From positions 20,717 through 84,716 of the forward strand of contig JAVBQL010000003.1 in the NCBI GenBank assembly GCA_031549085.1: 64,000 nucleotides of DNA, given 5' to 3'. Position 1 is the stretch's first letter, and every line of letters starts with the position of its first letter. Below are positions 28,072 to 37,125 of this stretch, piece after piece. This DNA comes from JAVBQL01 sp031549085. GTDB taxonomy: Bacteria; Spirochaetota; GWE2-31-10; MWDO01. A program made the translations under genes and the position numbers. The notes beneath the pieces were generated by a model, which saw nothing but the letters and a program-made list of their open reading frames with translations, did not search any database and had not been told where the DNA came from.

Positions 28072-28939
28072 TGATTACCTTAATATTGCCTTGAAATATA
28101 AGCGAGTATTCTGCTGAAAAAAAGTAGCCACACTGTTCACAAAGTCCTTTGATACTAATGCATCTTCCGCATATTGATTTTTTACCATTCTCTACTACTG
28201 TACATTGATAGCATGGTGTTTTAAAACTATTATGAATAATGTATGGAAATGCTGTTTTTAAATTAAAAACAGGAGTTTTTTGTTCTATCATTTCAGAAAT
28301 AATATTGCAGCAATTCTCTTTATCAGCAACAGTTAATGATAGGTGCTCTGTTCCTGGATATGGCGTATGGAAATTAAATGAGACAGCCTTAATGTTTGGG
28401 CTGCTCTTTGCAATCTCGCATACATGTTTTATATCATTTTTATTAATTTGATTTATTGCCATATAGAGACAAATATTTTTTGCAGTAGCATTTTTGATAT
28501 TTTCAATAATTAGATCATATGTTTCACTGCGTATATTATCATGATTCTCTTTTGTTCCATCAAGACTTAATAGAATCAAATCGGCCTCTGGTAAATCGAT
28601 TATTAATGTCCCGCTTGTTACTATATTAACAATCAAGAAGCCCATCTTTTTTGCTTCAATAACCAAATCTCTTACTGTCTTTCCCTCATCTGTCCAAAGG
28701 AGTGTCTCTCCTCCAGATAAAAAAAGAATTCTAACGCCACTTTGATATAGCTCTCTCATCTCCTCTCTTATTTGGAGATATGGGTGCATTATTGAAGTTA
28801 TATTATTAACAGCACAATGTTTGCATGTAAGATGACATTTATCTGTAAGAATGATTGTTCCTAGAATTTGTTTTTTACTCTTGAATAGAACAGCATTTAA
28901 TCCAAATAGTGAAAAATGTAGAAATGATGATAGCTTCAT
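28037..28939 (-). CDS. Radical SAM protein with C-terminal cysteine clusters
   Basis: A 300-residue radical SAM enzyme. The CxxxCxxC motif is TDKCHLTCKHCAVNN (about residues 35-42), followed by the SAM-binding LSGGETLLW. The C-terminal region carries a dense set of cysteines (PCYQC, SICGRC, LCEQCGYFF) that could bind one or two auxiliary clusters, as in SPASM/Twitch enzymes. It overlaps the HemW-like gene, so the two are co-translated. The overall pattern recalls enzymes that modify peptides or lipids, but no precursor peptide is visible nearby. Confidence 0.82.
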   Translation of the reverse strand: MKLSSFLHFSLFGLNAVLFKSKKQILGTIILTDKCHLTCKHCAVNNITSIMHPYLQIREEMRELYQSGVRILFLSGGETLLWTDEGKTVRDLVIEAKKMGFLIVNIVTSGTLIIDLPEADLILLSLDGTKENHDNIRSETYDLIIENIKNATAKNICLYMAINQINKNDIKHVCEIAKSSPNIKAVSFNFHTPYPGTEHLSLTVADKENCCNIISEMIEQKTPVFNLKTAFPYIIHNSFKTPCYQCTVVENGKKSICGRCISIKGLCEQCGYFFSAEYSLIFQGNIKVIIDMLRTYPKFI

Positions 28940-29399
28940 AGTTGCTTCCTTAAAACAAAAAATATCTGTATATTGAGACTGAATACGGTTATTTTATATT
29001 TTACTCAATTATTTTTCTTATGATTTTATAAACTAATCCAATTGTAATGTCAATGATATATTAAGATAATTTAAATATTTTTAAGATAAGTTATTTGTAA
29101 TTATAGTTTTAAGATAAATTATATATAAAAATAATATATTTATATTTTTATGGGCATTAATATGTAAATATAGATAAAAAAAATTTTTATCTGATAGATA
29201 AGTGGTAGTTTTTTTTATTCTGAAAAAAAACTTACTAATTCTGTAGTTGTATCTTTTTAATAGCTCTCTTTATAAAATTAAGGTAATTATCACTTTTATT
29301 GTACCAGCTTTTTAAAAGTTTTTTTTCACTGAATTATATTTATTTTTAAAATATAATCCTAATCCTATATTTTCTATGGTATATTAATATATATAATAG
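28940..29399. other. Intergenic region before the insertion element
   Basis: About 460 very AT-rich bases with many homopolymer runs. I see no open frame with coding character. The left end of the insertion element probably lies here, but I could not identify terminal inverted repeats or a target duplication by eye. Confidence 0.4.
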
Positions 29400-29555
29400 T
29401 TATGAATTATAATCTTTTGGTTCTTTATTAGATTTAGTTTCCAGAAGGGATTTTATAACTTCTTCAAATGATAATTCTACTTTTATACCATCTTTGTAGT
29501 TATATATTATCTTATCTTTATTTGATTTATTTTTATTGTTATGTTTTTTTCTCAT
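29400..29555 (-). CDS. 51-aa companion ORF of the IS element
   Basis: An unlisted small frame starts at ATG 29553-29555, overlapping the transposase stop by one base (TAATG), and ends at 29400. It encodes 51 residues: a Lys/Asn-rich head, then IIYNYKDGIKVELSFEEVIKSLLE, a short amphipathic unit. The one-base overlap argues for translational coupling with the transposase and thus for a real gene carried by the insertion. Function unknown; a regulator of transposition is possible. Confidence 0.5.
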   Translation of the reverse strand: MRKKHNNKNKSNKDKIIYNYKDGIKVELSFEEVIKSLLETKSNKEPKDYNS

Positions 29556-30502
29556 TAAAAAACTAACTCCTTATAACTTAATCTACCATAACATCTTGAT
29601 AAAAACAACTCAAATCTTTCAGAGGATTTTAATTTCATATGGTTATACCTAAAGGATAGAGTATCTAAATATCTATTTAAATGTTTCTTGCTTATATAGT
29701 GATAAATGCCAGTGTACATCCTTTTGAATATTGACCAGAATCCTTCAATTGTATTTGTATGAACTTCACCATTTACATAGTTACCTATTTTATGCTTAAT
29801 AAATTGATGATTAAATTGATACTTTAATTTTGAATATCCTCTCCACTCATCAGTGAATACTTTGATACCTTTCTTAACATTTTTTGTAACTTCATAATTT
29901 AAAGTATCATGAGAAACATCATTAACTTTGTAAGCTAAAACTGTAGCAGAAGAATATTTTGTCTTTCTTTGAGTGAATCCAAGAACAGCTGTCTTGTTAA
30001 TTGTGTTTCTACCTTGAGTTCCTGCTACCTTTTTATTCTTATGCTTGAATCTATTCTTTCCACCTACATAGGTCTCATCAACTTCAACAGGTCTATTAAA
30101 CTTCGTTTTGGCTTTGAAGTTCTCAGCAACATATCTAATCCTATGAGCCAAGAACCATGCAGTTTTTTGAGGTATATTTAAATCCTTAGCTAATTGAACG
30201 CTTGATATTCCCTTAGAATGAGTTGTTAGAAAAAATATAGCCATAAACCATTTTCTTAAAGAAAGCCTACTCTCTTGAAAAACAGTACCAGTTTTAACAT
30301 TAAATCTTTTTCTACATTTAGAGCATTTATAAGTTTTCTTATCAGCTAATCTCCAAAAATTAGCCTCTTTATGAGTAGCTCCACATACAGGACAAACAAC
30401 TCCATTTGACCATCTTATTTTTTCAAGATAGGTATAGCAATCTAATTCAGTTCTAAAAGTTTCAACTAATTCAATAATACTACTAAAATTAAAGTTTACC
30501 AT
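29555..30502 (-). mobile_element. IS1595-family transposase (DDE, zinc-ribbon type)
   Basis: The 315-residue transposase begins with a zinc ribbon (Cys37, Cys40, Cys60, Cys63), followed by a helix-turn-helix-like segment (HSKGISSVQLAKDLNI) and the ISXO2-like catalytic core. The acidic residues are in VEVDETYVGG (Asp142), VFTDEWRGY (Asp218) and the HTNTIEGFW block (Asn250, Glu253). The frame is intact with no frameshift, so the element may be active. Length is normal for IS1595. Its end is coupled to a 51-aa ORF. The ends of the element were not located. A decayed piece of a related transposase lies 450 bases to the right. Confidence 0.9.
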
Positions 30503-30531
30503 CTTAAAACTCCATTTAATATATTATCGCA

Positions 30532-30555
30532 TTAGTTGATAAATAAGTCAACTAA
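30532..30555. promoter_or_regulatory. Palindrome between transposase and XRE gene
   Basis: An 8-base-pair perfect palindrome (ttagttga with tcaactaa, 8-base spacer) lies in the gap between the divergent transposase and XRE regulator genes. Its place suggests an operator for the regulator or part of the element's right end; neither is proven. Confidence 0.4.
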
Positions 30556-30612
30556 TTATTTAAATAATTTATATATATTGATTTATTTATAAAATTTATG
30601 TATATTTAAGTT

Positions 30613-30846
30613 ATGGAATATCAATTAAAAAAGCAGATTAGACAAATATTTAGGCAATATATGTTTGACAATGAATTAAATCAATCCCAACTAGCTGAAA
30701 AGTTAAATATCAACAAGTCTATAATTACAAGGATTATGCAAGAAAAGTATAATATATCTGTTGATAATTTAGAAGAGTATTGTAATAAACTGGGTATTGG
30801 TATTGAAATTATGGTAAAAAAAGATAAATACATAGCTATCAGTTAA
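30613..30846 (+). CDS. XRE-family helix-turn-helix regulator
   Basis: The 77-residue protein is one HTH domain: FDNELNQSQLAEKLNINKSIITRIM is the classical Cro/CI pattern, and NISVDNLEEYCNKLGIGIEIMV completes the five-helix fold. No sensor or toxin domain is attached and no toxin gene adjoins it. It is divergent from the IS transposase. It could regulate the element, the neighbouring ATPase-cyclase operon, or be left over from a toxin-antitoxin pair. Confidence 0.85.
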   Translation: MEYQLKKQIRQIFRQYMFDNELNQSQLAEKLNINKSIITRIMQEKYNISVDNLEEYCNKLGIGIEIMVKKDKYIAIS

Positions 30847-30954
30847 AGATTATATTACATAAAAACAAGGTTGTTTTTTCTACTATAATTTTAGAAAAAG
30901 TAAAAATTATAAGTATATTGAAATGTTTTAAATATACCAAATGTAAAGGATATT

Positions 30955-31065
30955 TTTGTGAGTGCCCTTTCATGTATTTTTTTATCTATATCGTCTTCAG
31001 TTTTAAAAGTTTCAATCAACTCAATGATGTTATTAAATTCTTTTATAACTTTACTCCAATCAAGA
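30955..31065 (-). pseudogene. Remnant of an IS1595 transposase N-terminus
   Basis: Read on the minus strand this stretch encodes EFNNIIELIETFKTEDD, which lines up with NFSSIIELVETFRTELD at the N-terminus of the intact transposase, with matching nucleotides as well. There is no start codon and the similarity fades after about 17 residues. It shows a second, older insertion of a related element at this place. Confidence 0.55.
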
Positions 31066-31117
31066 ATATATTATTAAAATAAAAAAAAGTAATATATTTA
31101 GTAAATTTATATTTGAT

Positions 31118-32251
31118 TTATAATAAAACAGATTTAATTGATTCATCTTCAAGCATTTTTTTGATTTCACTTGGAAGATTTTTTTTACATATATCCTGAT
31201 ATTCCTCTTTTAAATTATGAATTATAATATTATCTAAGGGATACCCCTGTTTTAATAGTTCTGCCCCACATAATAATCTTGGAGCTCTTATCTTTAATTG
31301 TTTAAGTTTTTTATAAACAAAATCAAAATAAAAAAAAGCTTTTTCATATTTTTTTTCTTGATATTCATAGTATCCCAAAATCATTTTTGAAATAACAAAA
31401 TTTTCCAAATAGTTGTTATTATTGATGTATTGTTTAATAATTTTTAATTTTCCAAAATCATTAGAATTTTTCAGATATCTGAAGAATTTATAGGATACCA
31501 ATAAATTTGAGAGCCAATAGAAATTAGATGAGTTTAAACATAGAGAATCAGATTGTTCTATCCAAATACCTAAAAAATCATTTCCTTTGTTATAAGTAAT
31601 ATAATCTTCTAGATTACAAAATAAAGTATCAGAATAATATTCTAGAATTTCATAAACCTCTATATCATTTGATATTCCTTTTGCCTCACTCTTAATTTTT
31701 TCAGAAAAGATAATAATATTTTCACTTTTTTCATTATTATTCTTTTTATACTGCTCAATAAGCAATTTTATTGAATGTGATACAACTATTTTTAAATTAC
31801 TTCCAAGTCTTGAGAGTCCCTCTATTCTTTTAGTTTTATTTATTGTATATCCTTCTATTCTATCGTCAATTAAAATACAAATACCAGAGTTTATTCCTGC
31901 TCCAATATCAAATGGGACTCTTGAAGTTCTTATTCTCTCCAAATTGAAATCATTATTTAAATATAAAATAATTTTTAATAAAATCGTATAATCAATCATT
32001 AGAAAAATATCATCTACATTATAATAATCTTTTTCATTATAATAGGTATATGTGAATACCTCATCTCCTCTCACATTACGGTTGAGTTTTCCTAAATATT
32101 TGTTAGCCAACTCTTTAGCAATGTTTTGATATGGTAATAGTAATTTTTCTACATATTCTATTTGATTTAAACTTTCAGCATTTTTTGTAGAGTCTACTAA
32201 ATCAATAAACATTCCAATAAATTTTCTTTCTTGATATTGAACTTTATCCAT
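31118..32251 (-). CDS. Class III nucleotide cyclase-domain protein
   Basis: The first 200 residues of this 377-residue protein form a cyclase homology domain. Metal-binding aspartates are Asp17 (FIDLVDST) and Asp63 (VRGDEVF). The transition-state Asn and Arg are Asn138 and Arg142 in GYTINKTKRIEGLSR. VPFDIGAGINSGIC lies between. All key residues are present, so it may make a cyclic nucleotide. The second half (about 205-377) is helical and could be a sensor or oligomerisation domain. No membrane helix is present. The start lies one base after the Hsp90-like ATPase stop, so the genes form an operon. Pycsar-type cyclases share this fold, but the expected effector types are absent. Confidence 0.78.
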   Translation of the reverse strand: MDKVQYQERKFIGMFIDLVDSTKNAESLNQIEYVEKLLLPYQNIAKELANKYLGKLNRNVRGDEVFTYTYYNEKDYYNVDDIFLMIDYTILLKIILYLNNDFNLERIRTSRVPFDIGAGINSGICILIDDRIEGYTINKTKRIEGLSRLGSNLKIVVSHSIKLLIEQYKKNNNEKSENIIIFSEKIKSEAKGISNDIEVYEILEYYSDTLFCNLEDYITYNKGNDFLGIWIEQSDSLCLNSSNFYWLSNLLVSYKFFRYLKNSNDFGKLKIIKQYINNNNYLENFVISKMILGYYEYQEKKYEKAFFYFDFVYKKLKQLKIRAPRLLCGAELLKQGYPLDNIIIHNLKEEYQDICKKNLPSEIKKMLEDESIKSVLL

Positions 32252-32252
32252 T

Positions 32253-34058
32253 TTAATCCCTTAATTCAAAAAAACTTTGAATTACTTTGTTACTTTTTTC
32301 AATCTGATATCCATCTTTAAATAATTTTAGAGCCTCTCTATAAAATTCTTCTTTTGAATCTCCTGTATTAACATGAGCAAACTTTAAAATAATTTCAATT
32401 TCGAATACAGTTAAGGAATAACCTCGTAGATTAGAATTAAAGAAATTTATATAGATTTTTCTATTTTTTATATCCATTTCAAAACTATTGTCAGTTGGGC
32501 TACCATGTTTTGTTATTATTTCAAAATTACCAATTTTATAAATCTCAATAGATTTTTTTTTAAAAAAATCTGGCGATACTTGGATCTCAAAAGAATCTGC
32601 ATAATCTCCGTTTTTACCTAAATTATTTACTATTGGTTCCTTTATCTCATCTTTAGGAGATAGATAATAGGCAACTTTTTCTTCATTGTTCTTATCTTCA
32701 TAAAGGTAAATTTTTTTATTAATTTTGTCTTGTAAAACATCAGTTAAATCTTTTCTTTCAGATAAAATAATATTATTCTCAACTGTTGATAACTTTTCAA
32801 TAATTTCAGTAGGTGTATCATCCTTTCCTAATATTTCTATAGATTTACTTATAGCATTTTTGATAGTTTCTGATAGTTGTTTTTGTTCATCGATAAAAAA
32901 TTTCTTTGCAGCATTTTTAAGCTCATATTTTTTATTTGTTTTAGGTAATAAAGGCTTAATTATTTCTGATAAATGAGACCAAAATATTTTAAAATCATTA
33001 TCAAGTTCATTGAATAATGCTCTATCAGTCTTTAAGGCTTTTTTTAACCCTTTAATAAATATTTCTCCAGAAATATAATTATCTTTAGGATAGACAGCAT
33101 GAATCTCATTTGATGATTCTAAATTGAAGAGTTTACAAATATATATATTATTTAAACGAATAGCTGGATTTCTCCAAGGATCTTTTATAACTGCTGTGTT
33201 TAATATAAGATATCCTCCAAATTCTATAGGTGAAGAGTCTATTTTTTTCCAATCAATAATATAATAATCTTCAATATCAAATTCATAAATTATACGCTTA
33301 ATATTTTCGTTAAGAACTTTTATCTTATTAGTTTCTAAAGAGTACCAATTTAAGTTTATTGTGGCATTATTTGTAACGTTAAAAAACATTTTTTCTATAC
33401 GTTCATGATCATTATTTGCTATTTTAGAAAAAAATAGATCCTCTTTATCTATTTCTAAAGGTAATATTAGGCGTAATTCTCTTAACATTTCCCTATAAAT
33501 ATTATTAATTGATATATTTTCAATTCTTAATTTAGCCATATTTTCTTTAGTATTTACTAAACAGATAGCGGTATATGATTTATAATTCTTCTCATCTATA
33601 AATTTTGTAATTTGATTTATATTATCATCGTTTACGTCATCATTAATAAAATTAAATTTAAGATAATCTAATAGGTCATTATTAATATTTTCTTCTCTAA
33701 ACAACTTTTCTGTATTCATTTCAGCTTTAATAATATTATTATCTAATTTTTTAGACACAATAATTAGTTTTTCACAGCTTGGAGCAACTGATAATACTCC
33801 AATTCCAAACATTCCAGCTTTACTTCTATTGTTTCTTGATTTACTATAGCCTAATGTTAAAAAATCACTATTAAATTCATCCTCATCTAAGCCATCTCCA
33901 TTATCAAGAAATATTATACCAGATTTAGTTGATATAATATTAAACTCTGTTGCATTGGCATCTAAAGAATTAGTTACCATTTCACGGATTTGGCTTTTTG
34001 GATCATTATAAAGGCCTTGAGTTAGTGCATGTATTAAACCAGTTGCTATTCTAGTCAT
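32253..34058 (-). CDS. Hsp90-like (GHKL) ATPase
   Basis: This 601-residue protein starts with a GHKL ATP-binding domain. The N-box is REMVTNSLDANA (Glu26, Asn30, Asp33), the G1 box is DNGDGLDE (Asp52-Gly56) and the G2 region is SKAGMFGIG (about 79-87). These match Hsp90/MORC-like HATPase_c_3 proteins rather than histidine kinases. The middle and C-terminal parts (about 200-600) are charged and helical without a domain I recognise. It is the first gene of a two-gene operon with a nucleotide cyclase. Such ATPases occur in stress and phage-conflict systems; that role is inference. Confidence 0.8.
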   Translation of the reverse strand: MTRIATGLIHALTQGLYNDPKSQIREMVTNSLDANATEFNIISTKSGIIFLDNGDGLDEDEFNSDFLTLGYSKSRNNRSKAGMFGIGVLSVAPSCEKLIIVSKKLDNNIIKAEMNTEKLFREENINNDLLDYLKFNFINDDVNDDNINQITKFIDEKNYKSYTAICLVNTKENMAKLRIENISINNIYREMLRELRLILPLEIDKEDLFFSKIANNDHERIEKMFFNVTNNATINLNWYSLETNKIKVLNENIKRIIYEFDIEDYYIIDWKKIDSSPIEFGGYLILNTAVIKDPWRNPAIRLNNIYICKLFNLESSNEIHAVYPKDNYISGEIFIKGLKKALKTDRALFNELDNDFKIFWSHLSEIIKPLLPKTNKKYELKNAAKKFFIDEQKQLSETIKNAISKSIEILGKDDTPTEIIEKLSTVENNIILSERKDLTDVLQDKINKKIYLYEDKNNEEKVAYYLSPKDEIKEPIVNNLGKNGDYADSFEIQVSPDFFKKKSIEIYKIGNFEIITKHGSPTDNSFEMDIKNRKIYINFFNSNLRGYSLTVFEIEIILKFAHVNTGDSKEEFYREALKLFKDGYQIEKSNKVIQSFFELRD

Positions 34059-34396
34059 AAAACTTCCTTAATAGTTTTAATAATTTAATCTTAATACACT
34101 ATTATATTATGATAATAAACAAAAATCAATTTTTTTATTTTTTATTTACTTTTTCTAAAATAATCCACATAAAATAGTTATTAAATACAATATTTGAAAT
34201 ATTAAAAGTGATAGATATTAAATAAGAATTATAGAAGATTATATTAAACATAGTACTTTTTTATTAGATAAGTATTTAAAACAGCATTAACAACATTTAG
34301 TAACCAATTTTCACTAAATATAGAACATCATTATACAGTAGCACTTATAATTTGTCAAGTATACAAATTAGATTTATTAAAGTAGTTATGATATAA
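34059..34396. other. Intergenic region upstream of the ATPase-cyclase operon
   Basis: The promoter of the minus-strand ATPase-cyclase operon should lie near 34060-34110, where ATAATA-rich sequence occurs. No coding frame or clear operator is seen in the remaining AT-rich bases. Confidence 0.4.
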
Positions 34397-34425
34397 AAAA
34401 GCACACTTATAGAAAGTGTGCTTTT
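34397..34425. terminator. Bidirectional terminator hairpin
   Basis: An 11-base-pair stem (aaaagcacact with agtgtgctttt) encloses seven bases and is flanked by A and T tracts on both sides. It mainly serves the minus-strand transcript ending at 34454. Confidence 0.8.
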
Positions 34426-34453
34426 AATTATTCAAAAATACAATTCTAAATAT

Positions 34454-34930
34454 CTAACTATTCAACAACATTTGAATCATCCAATTTCCAATTATATTCA
34501 AAGAGTCAAAATAATCATCATCTAACCTACTAAAAATCATATATGATACATTTTTAACCTTTTCTCCCATTATTAGCTTATTAATATTTCCATCTACAAA
34601 ATGCACAAGCTCTTCATTTTTATCACCACTATATAATTTCCCATCTTTAAAACTAACATTGTCATATGGTACAATAACATCAGAGACTAAATATGTAACT
34701 CCTCTAAAAGTTATTGAATACCTACATTCTGCTTTGTCATCTGTAATATGTAAGTAAGTGTCAAATATAGCACCATAATATGAAAATCTAGTTTTCTCCC
34801 TTTTTATTACATCATCATTTGTATCTGTCAGCTTATAAACACCATTATAAGTTTTTCTAGTTATCTTATCTGCACCAAAAGTATTAAATACAACAAATAT
34901 AAATAAACACGATAATATCAATTTTTTCAT
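34454..34930 (-). CDS. Exported protein of unknown function
   Basis: A 158-residue product with a signal peptide (LILSCLFIFVVFNTFGAD). The mature part reads as a beta-rich domain (YNGVYKLTDTNDD, AECRYSITFRGVTYLVSDVIV). A cysteine lies within the signal but not at a proper lipobox position, so I call it secreted rather than lipid-anchored. It is the last gene of a three-gene minus-strand set with two membrane proteins and is followed by a strong terminator. No family recognised. Confidence 0.6.
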   Translation of the reverse strand: MKKLILSCLFIFVVFNTFGADKITRKTYNGVYKLTDTNDDVIKREKTRFSYYGAIFDTYLHITDDKAECRYSITFRGVTYLVSDVIVPYDNVSFKDGKLYSGDKNEELVHFVDGNINKLIMGEKVKNVSYMIFSRLDDDYFDSLNIIGNWMIQMLLNS

Positions 34931-34944
34931 TTTATCTCCTTAAA

Positions 34945-35430
34945 CTAACTTTTCTTTAATCTTTTTCTTAAATTATTCCACTTCTCATTACTTTTCCACT
35001 CATCAACTCTCTCTATAACCATATCTGATAGCCATTTTAATATTTTATAGATAGCAAAAAGTATTAAATCCCAAATGATCATGCCTAAATATCCTAAGAA
35101 CCCAGCTGTATGATAAAAATACCAGCTCCCATATATACCAAGTATTAAGAATATTAAAGATGACCATTTTAAGATTATAAGTTCTATACAAATTGAAGTG
35201 AGAATCTTTTCTGGCTTAACTTTTACAGTTACTATAATCATAACTACAATGATAGCTAAAAATATTAAACAAAATATCAGTGAACCTATTTCACTATCAA
35301 GCTTACCACCAAAACCACCCTCACCATATTTACTTGTATACATAAATGCAATACAAAAAAAGTAAACCAATATATAGAGTGTAGATATAATGAGATTAAA
35401 AAATATAAATAGAACTCTTTTGAAACTCAT
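34945..35430 (-). CDS. Four-helix membrane protein of unknown function
   Basis: The 161 residues contain four hydrophobic helices (about 6-27, 46-66, 74-96, 104-125), followed by a basic amphipathic tail (WLSDMVIERVDEWKSNEKWNNLRKRLKK). I recognise no family. It sits four bases after the TM2-domain gene and 14 bases before the exported protein, so the three genes are likely co-expressed. Confidence 0.6.
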   Translation of the reverse strand: MSFKRVLFIFFNLIISTLYILVYFFCIAFMYTSKYGEGGFGGKLDSEIGSLIFCLIFLAIIVVMIIVTVKVKPEKILTSICIELIILKWSSLIFLILGIYGSWYFYHTAGFLGYLGMIIWDLILFAIYKILKWLSDMVIERVDEWKSNEKWNNLRKRLKKS

Positions 35431-35434
35431 ATAT

Positions 35435-35743
35435 TTAAGCCTCTTGATTATCTATTGATTGACTATTTTCACTATTAGTTTCTACTACTTCAACTAATGT
35501 CTCATTGAATCTTTCCTGCTCTCTTAGATTCTTTTTAATCTTCTTAAGCTCTTTTTTGTTATTATAAGCATCAACTTGACCACCAAGCGTAAATAGATCT
35601 ACCAAAGATCCAATTCCACCTACCCCTAAAGTAAGAATCCATAAAATTCCTGTACCAATTTTTCCTAAATAGAACCTGTGAAAACCCAGCCAGCCAAAGA
35701 TACTTAACAGCCATAATAAATAAGCAAACCCTTTAGATTTCAT
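35435..35743 (-). CDS. TM2-domain membrane protein
   Basis: The 102-residue protein has the TM2 pattern: a first helix with FAYLLWLLSIFGWLGFHRFYLGKIGTGILW and a second helix with LTLGVGGIGSLVDLF, joined by the conserved short turn. A polar helical tail of about 40 residues follows. TM2 proteins occur widely in bacteria; molecular roles are mostly unknown. It is the first gene of the trio. Confidence 0.82.
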   Translation of the reverse strand: MKSKGFAYLLWLLSIFGWLGFHRFYLGKIGTGILWILTLGVGGIGSLVDLFTLGGQVDAYNNKKELKKIKKNLREQERFNETLVEVVETNSENSQSIDNQEA

Positions 35744-35841
35744 AAAAATCTCTCCTAAATAAATTAAAATATTTTTTAATCCATCATAAAAAGGTTTGAA
35801 GTGAGATAAATAAGCAAGTTTATTTGATTAATAAATAAACA

Positions 35842-36026
35842 AGCCCATGATCACATTAGTTTGCACGCCAGATATACTCCACACTCTTATATAAGAAGTA
35901 ACCCAGCCTAATGTAATACATAGGCTTGTTCATGAAAAACTATGAAGATTGGGTACAGGCATACCTATACCCAAAATAGAGTTTAACTCTGATAAGAGTG
36001 TGATAAATCCATCTAAGGGTGCAAAT
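35842..36026. other. Large structured element E1 (possible ncRNA)
   Basis: A nested set of inverted repeats fills this gap. Hairpin A pairs 35842-35851 with 35921-35930 (caagcccatg with cataggcttg, one mismatch) and continues inward with cattag/ctaatg. Hairpin B pairs 35950-35956 with 35969-35975. Two long-range arms reach from inside the loop of A to beyond B: 35882-35892 with 35993-36003 (11 perfect pairs) and 35862-35868 with 36020-36026 (7 pairs). No coding frame fits. The same topology appears at 39854-40054 with different arm sequences. Strand and nature are not established. Confidence 0.55.
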
Positions 36027-36360
36027 CCTTATTATGATAGATCAATCCTTATTATAAATTTGTTTGATAAAAGAGTCAATCATTATTTTATATAAAGTCA
36101 AGTAAGAAATATTATTTGAGATAGTAAGTATTTATATAGAACTATTTTTTAACTATTTGAGGAGATAGATTTATAAAAATGTTTTGTGTATCAAAAGTGA
36201 TAATTACCTAATTTGAATATATTTTAAATCATATGAATATAAATATGAAAACTATTTTGTATTATGTTATAATGTTAATATAAAATAATAGCGATATTCT
36301 TAGTATAGTTTTAAACAAGTTTATTGTAATGATTTTATTTTTTTATAAGGACAATTTAGT

Positions 36361-37125
36361 ATGGCACTTAATAAAGTTTTTCCTAAACCTACTGTTAAAC
36401 GAGTAATTTTTCAATTACAATATCCTAATTTATTTTTTCTTGAATCTCGTATACCAGATATACAAATAGATATTATTAAAGAATTCCCAGTAAGTGATAT
36501 GATAATTAATCAACCACTTGTTTTTGTGCCTGCTAATACTAAACAAATAAATGAAGATGACAATAAAAATATTCAACCATTAATTCAGAAAATATGGCAG
36601 TTTAAAAGTCCAAAAGGTTATACATTATCAATCACTAATGATAACTTTTCTATATCATCCACAACGCATAAGACTTATAATAACAGTGAGAGCCAAGACA
36701 AATTTAGAGATATAATAGAATCTTTTGTATCAGTTTTTGAAAAACATATAAAACTACCTTTTGTAAATCGTATTGGATTACGATATACTGATGAATGTCC
36801 TCTTTTTGATAAAAAATCAGAAACGTTTAATAATTCATTTAACTCAGCAATCAATACAGAAAGAACACCAATTGAAGAAACAGAAGAATACTATTTTAAG
36901 ACAGTAAAAAATGTTCAAGAATATAAAATAATTTACCAAGAGATTTTAAAACCTAACAAATCTAATATTATTACATTTGATTTTGATGGTTTTGCTACAA
37001 ATATTGAATACAATAATATTATGAAAACATCAGATAAACTGCATGATATACTTTCATTAGAGTTTGAAAACTCAATTAAGAAACCTATTTTTGATTATAT
37101 GAATGGTATAAAAGATGGAAAATGA
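36361..37125 (+). CDS. TIGR04255-family protein
   Basis: The 254 residues match the TIGR04255 pattern, with an N-terminal KPTVKRVIFQLQYPN, a middle strand WQFKSPKGYTLSITNDNFSISS and the most diagnostic block PFVNRIGLRYTDECPL. The family has sporadic distribution and is often carried in variable regions; function is unknown. It opens a three-gene set whose coding regions overlap. No membrane helix or signal is seen. Possible promoter sequence is in the AT-rich stretch before 36340. Confidence 0.75.
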   Translation: MALNKVFPKPTVKRVIFQLQYPNLFFLESRIPDIQIDIIKEFPVSDMIINQPLVFVPANTKQINEDDNKNIQPLIQKIWQFKSPKGYTLSITNDNFSISSTTHKTYNNSESQDKFRDIIESFVSVFEKHIKLPFVNRIGLRYTDECPLFDKKSETFNNSFNSAINTERTPIEETEEYYFKTVKNVQEYKIIYQEILKPNKSNIITFDFDGFATNIEYNNIMKTSDKLHDILSLEFENSIKKPIFDYMNGIKDGK

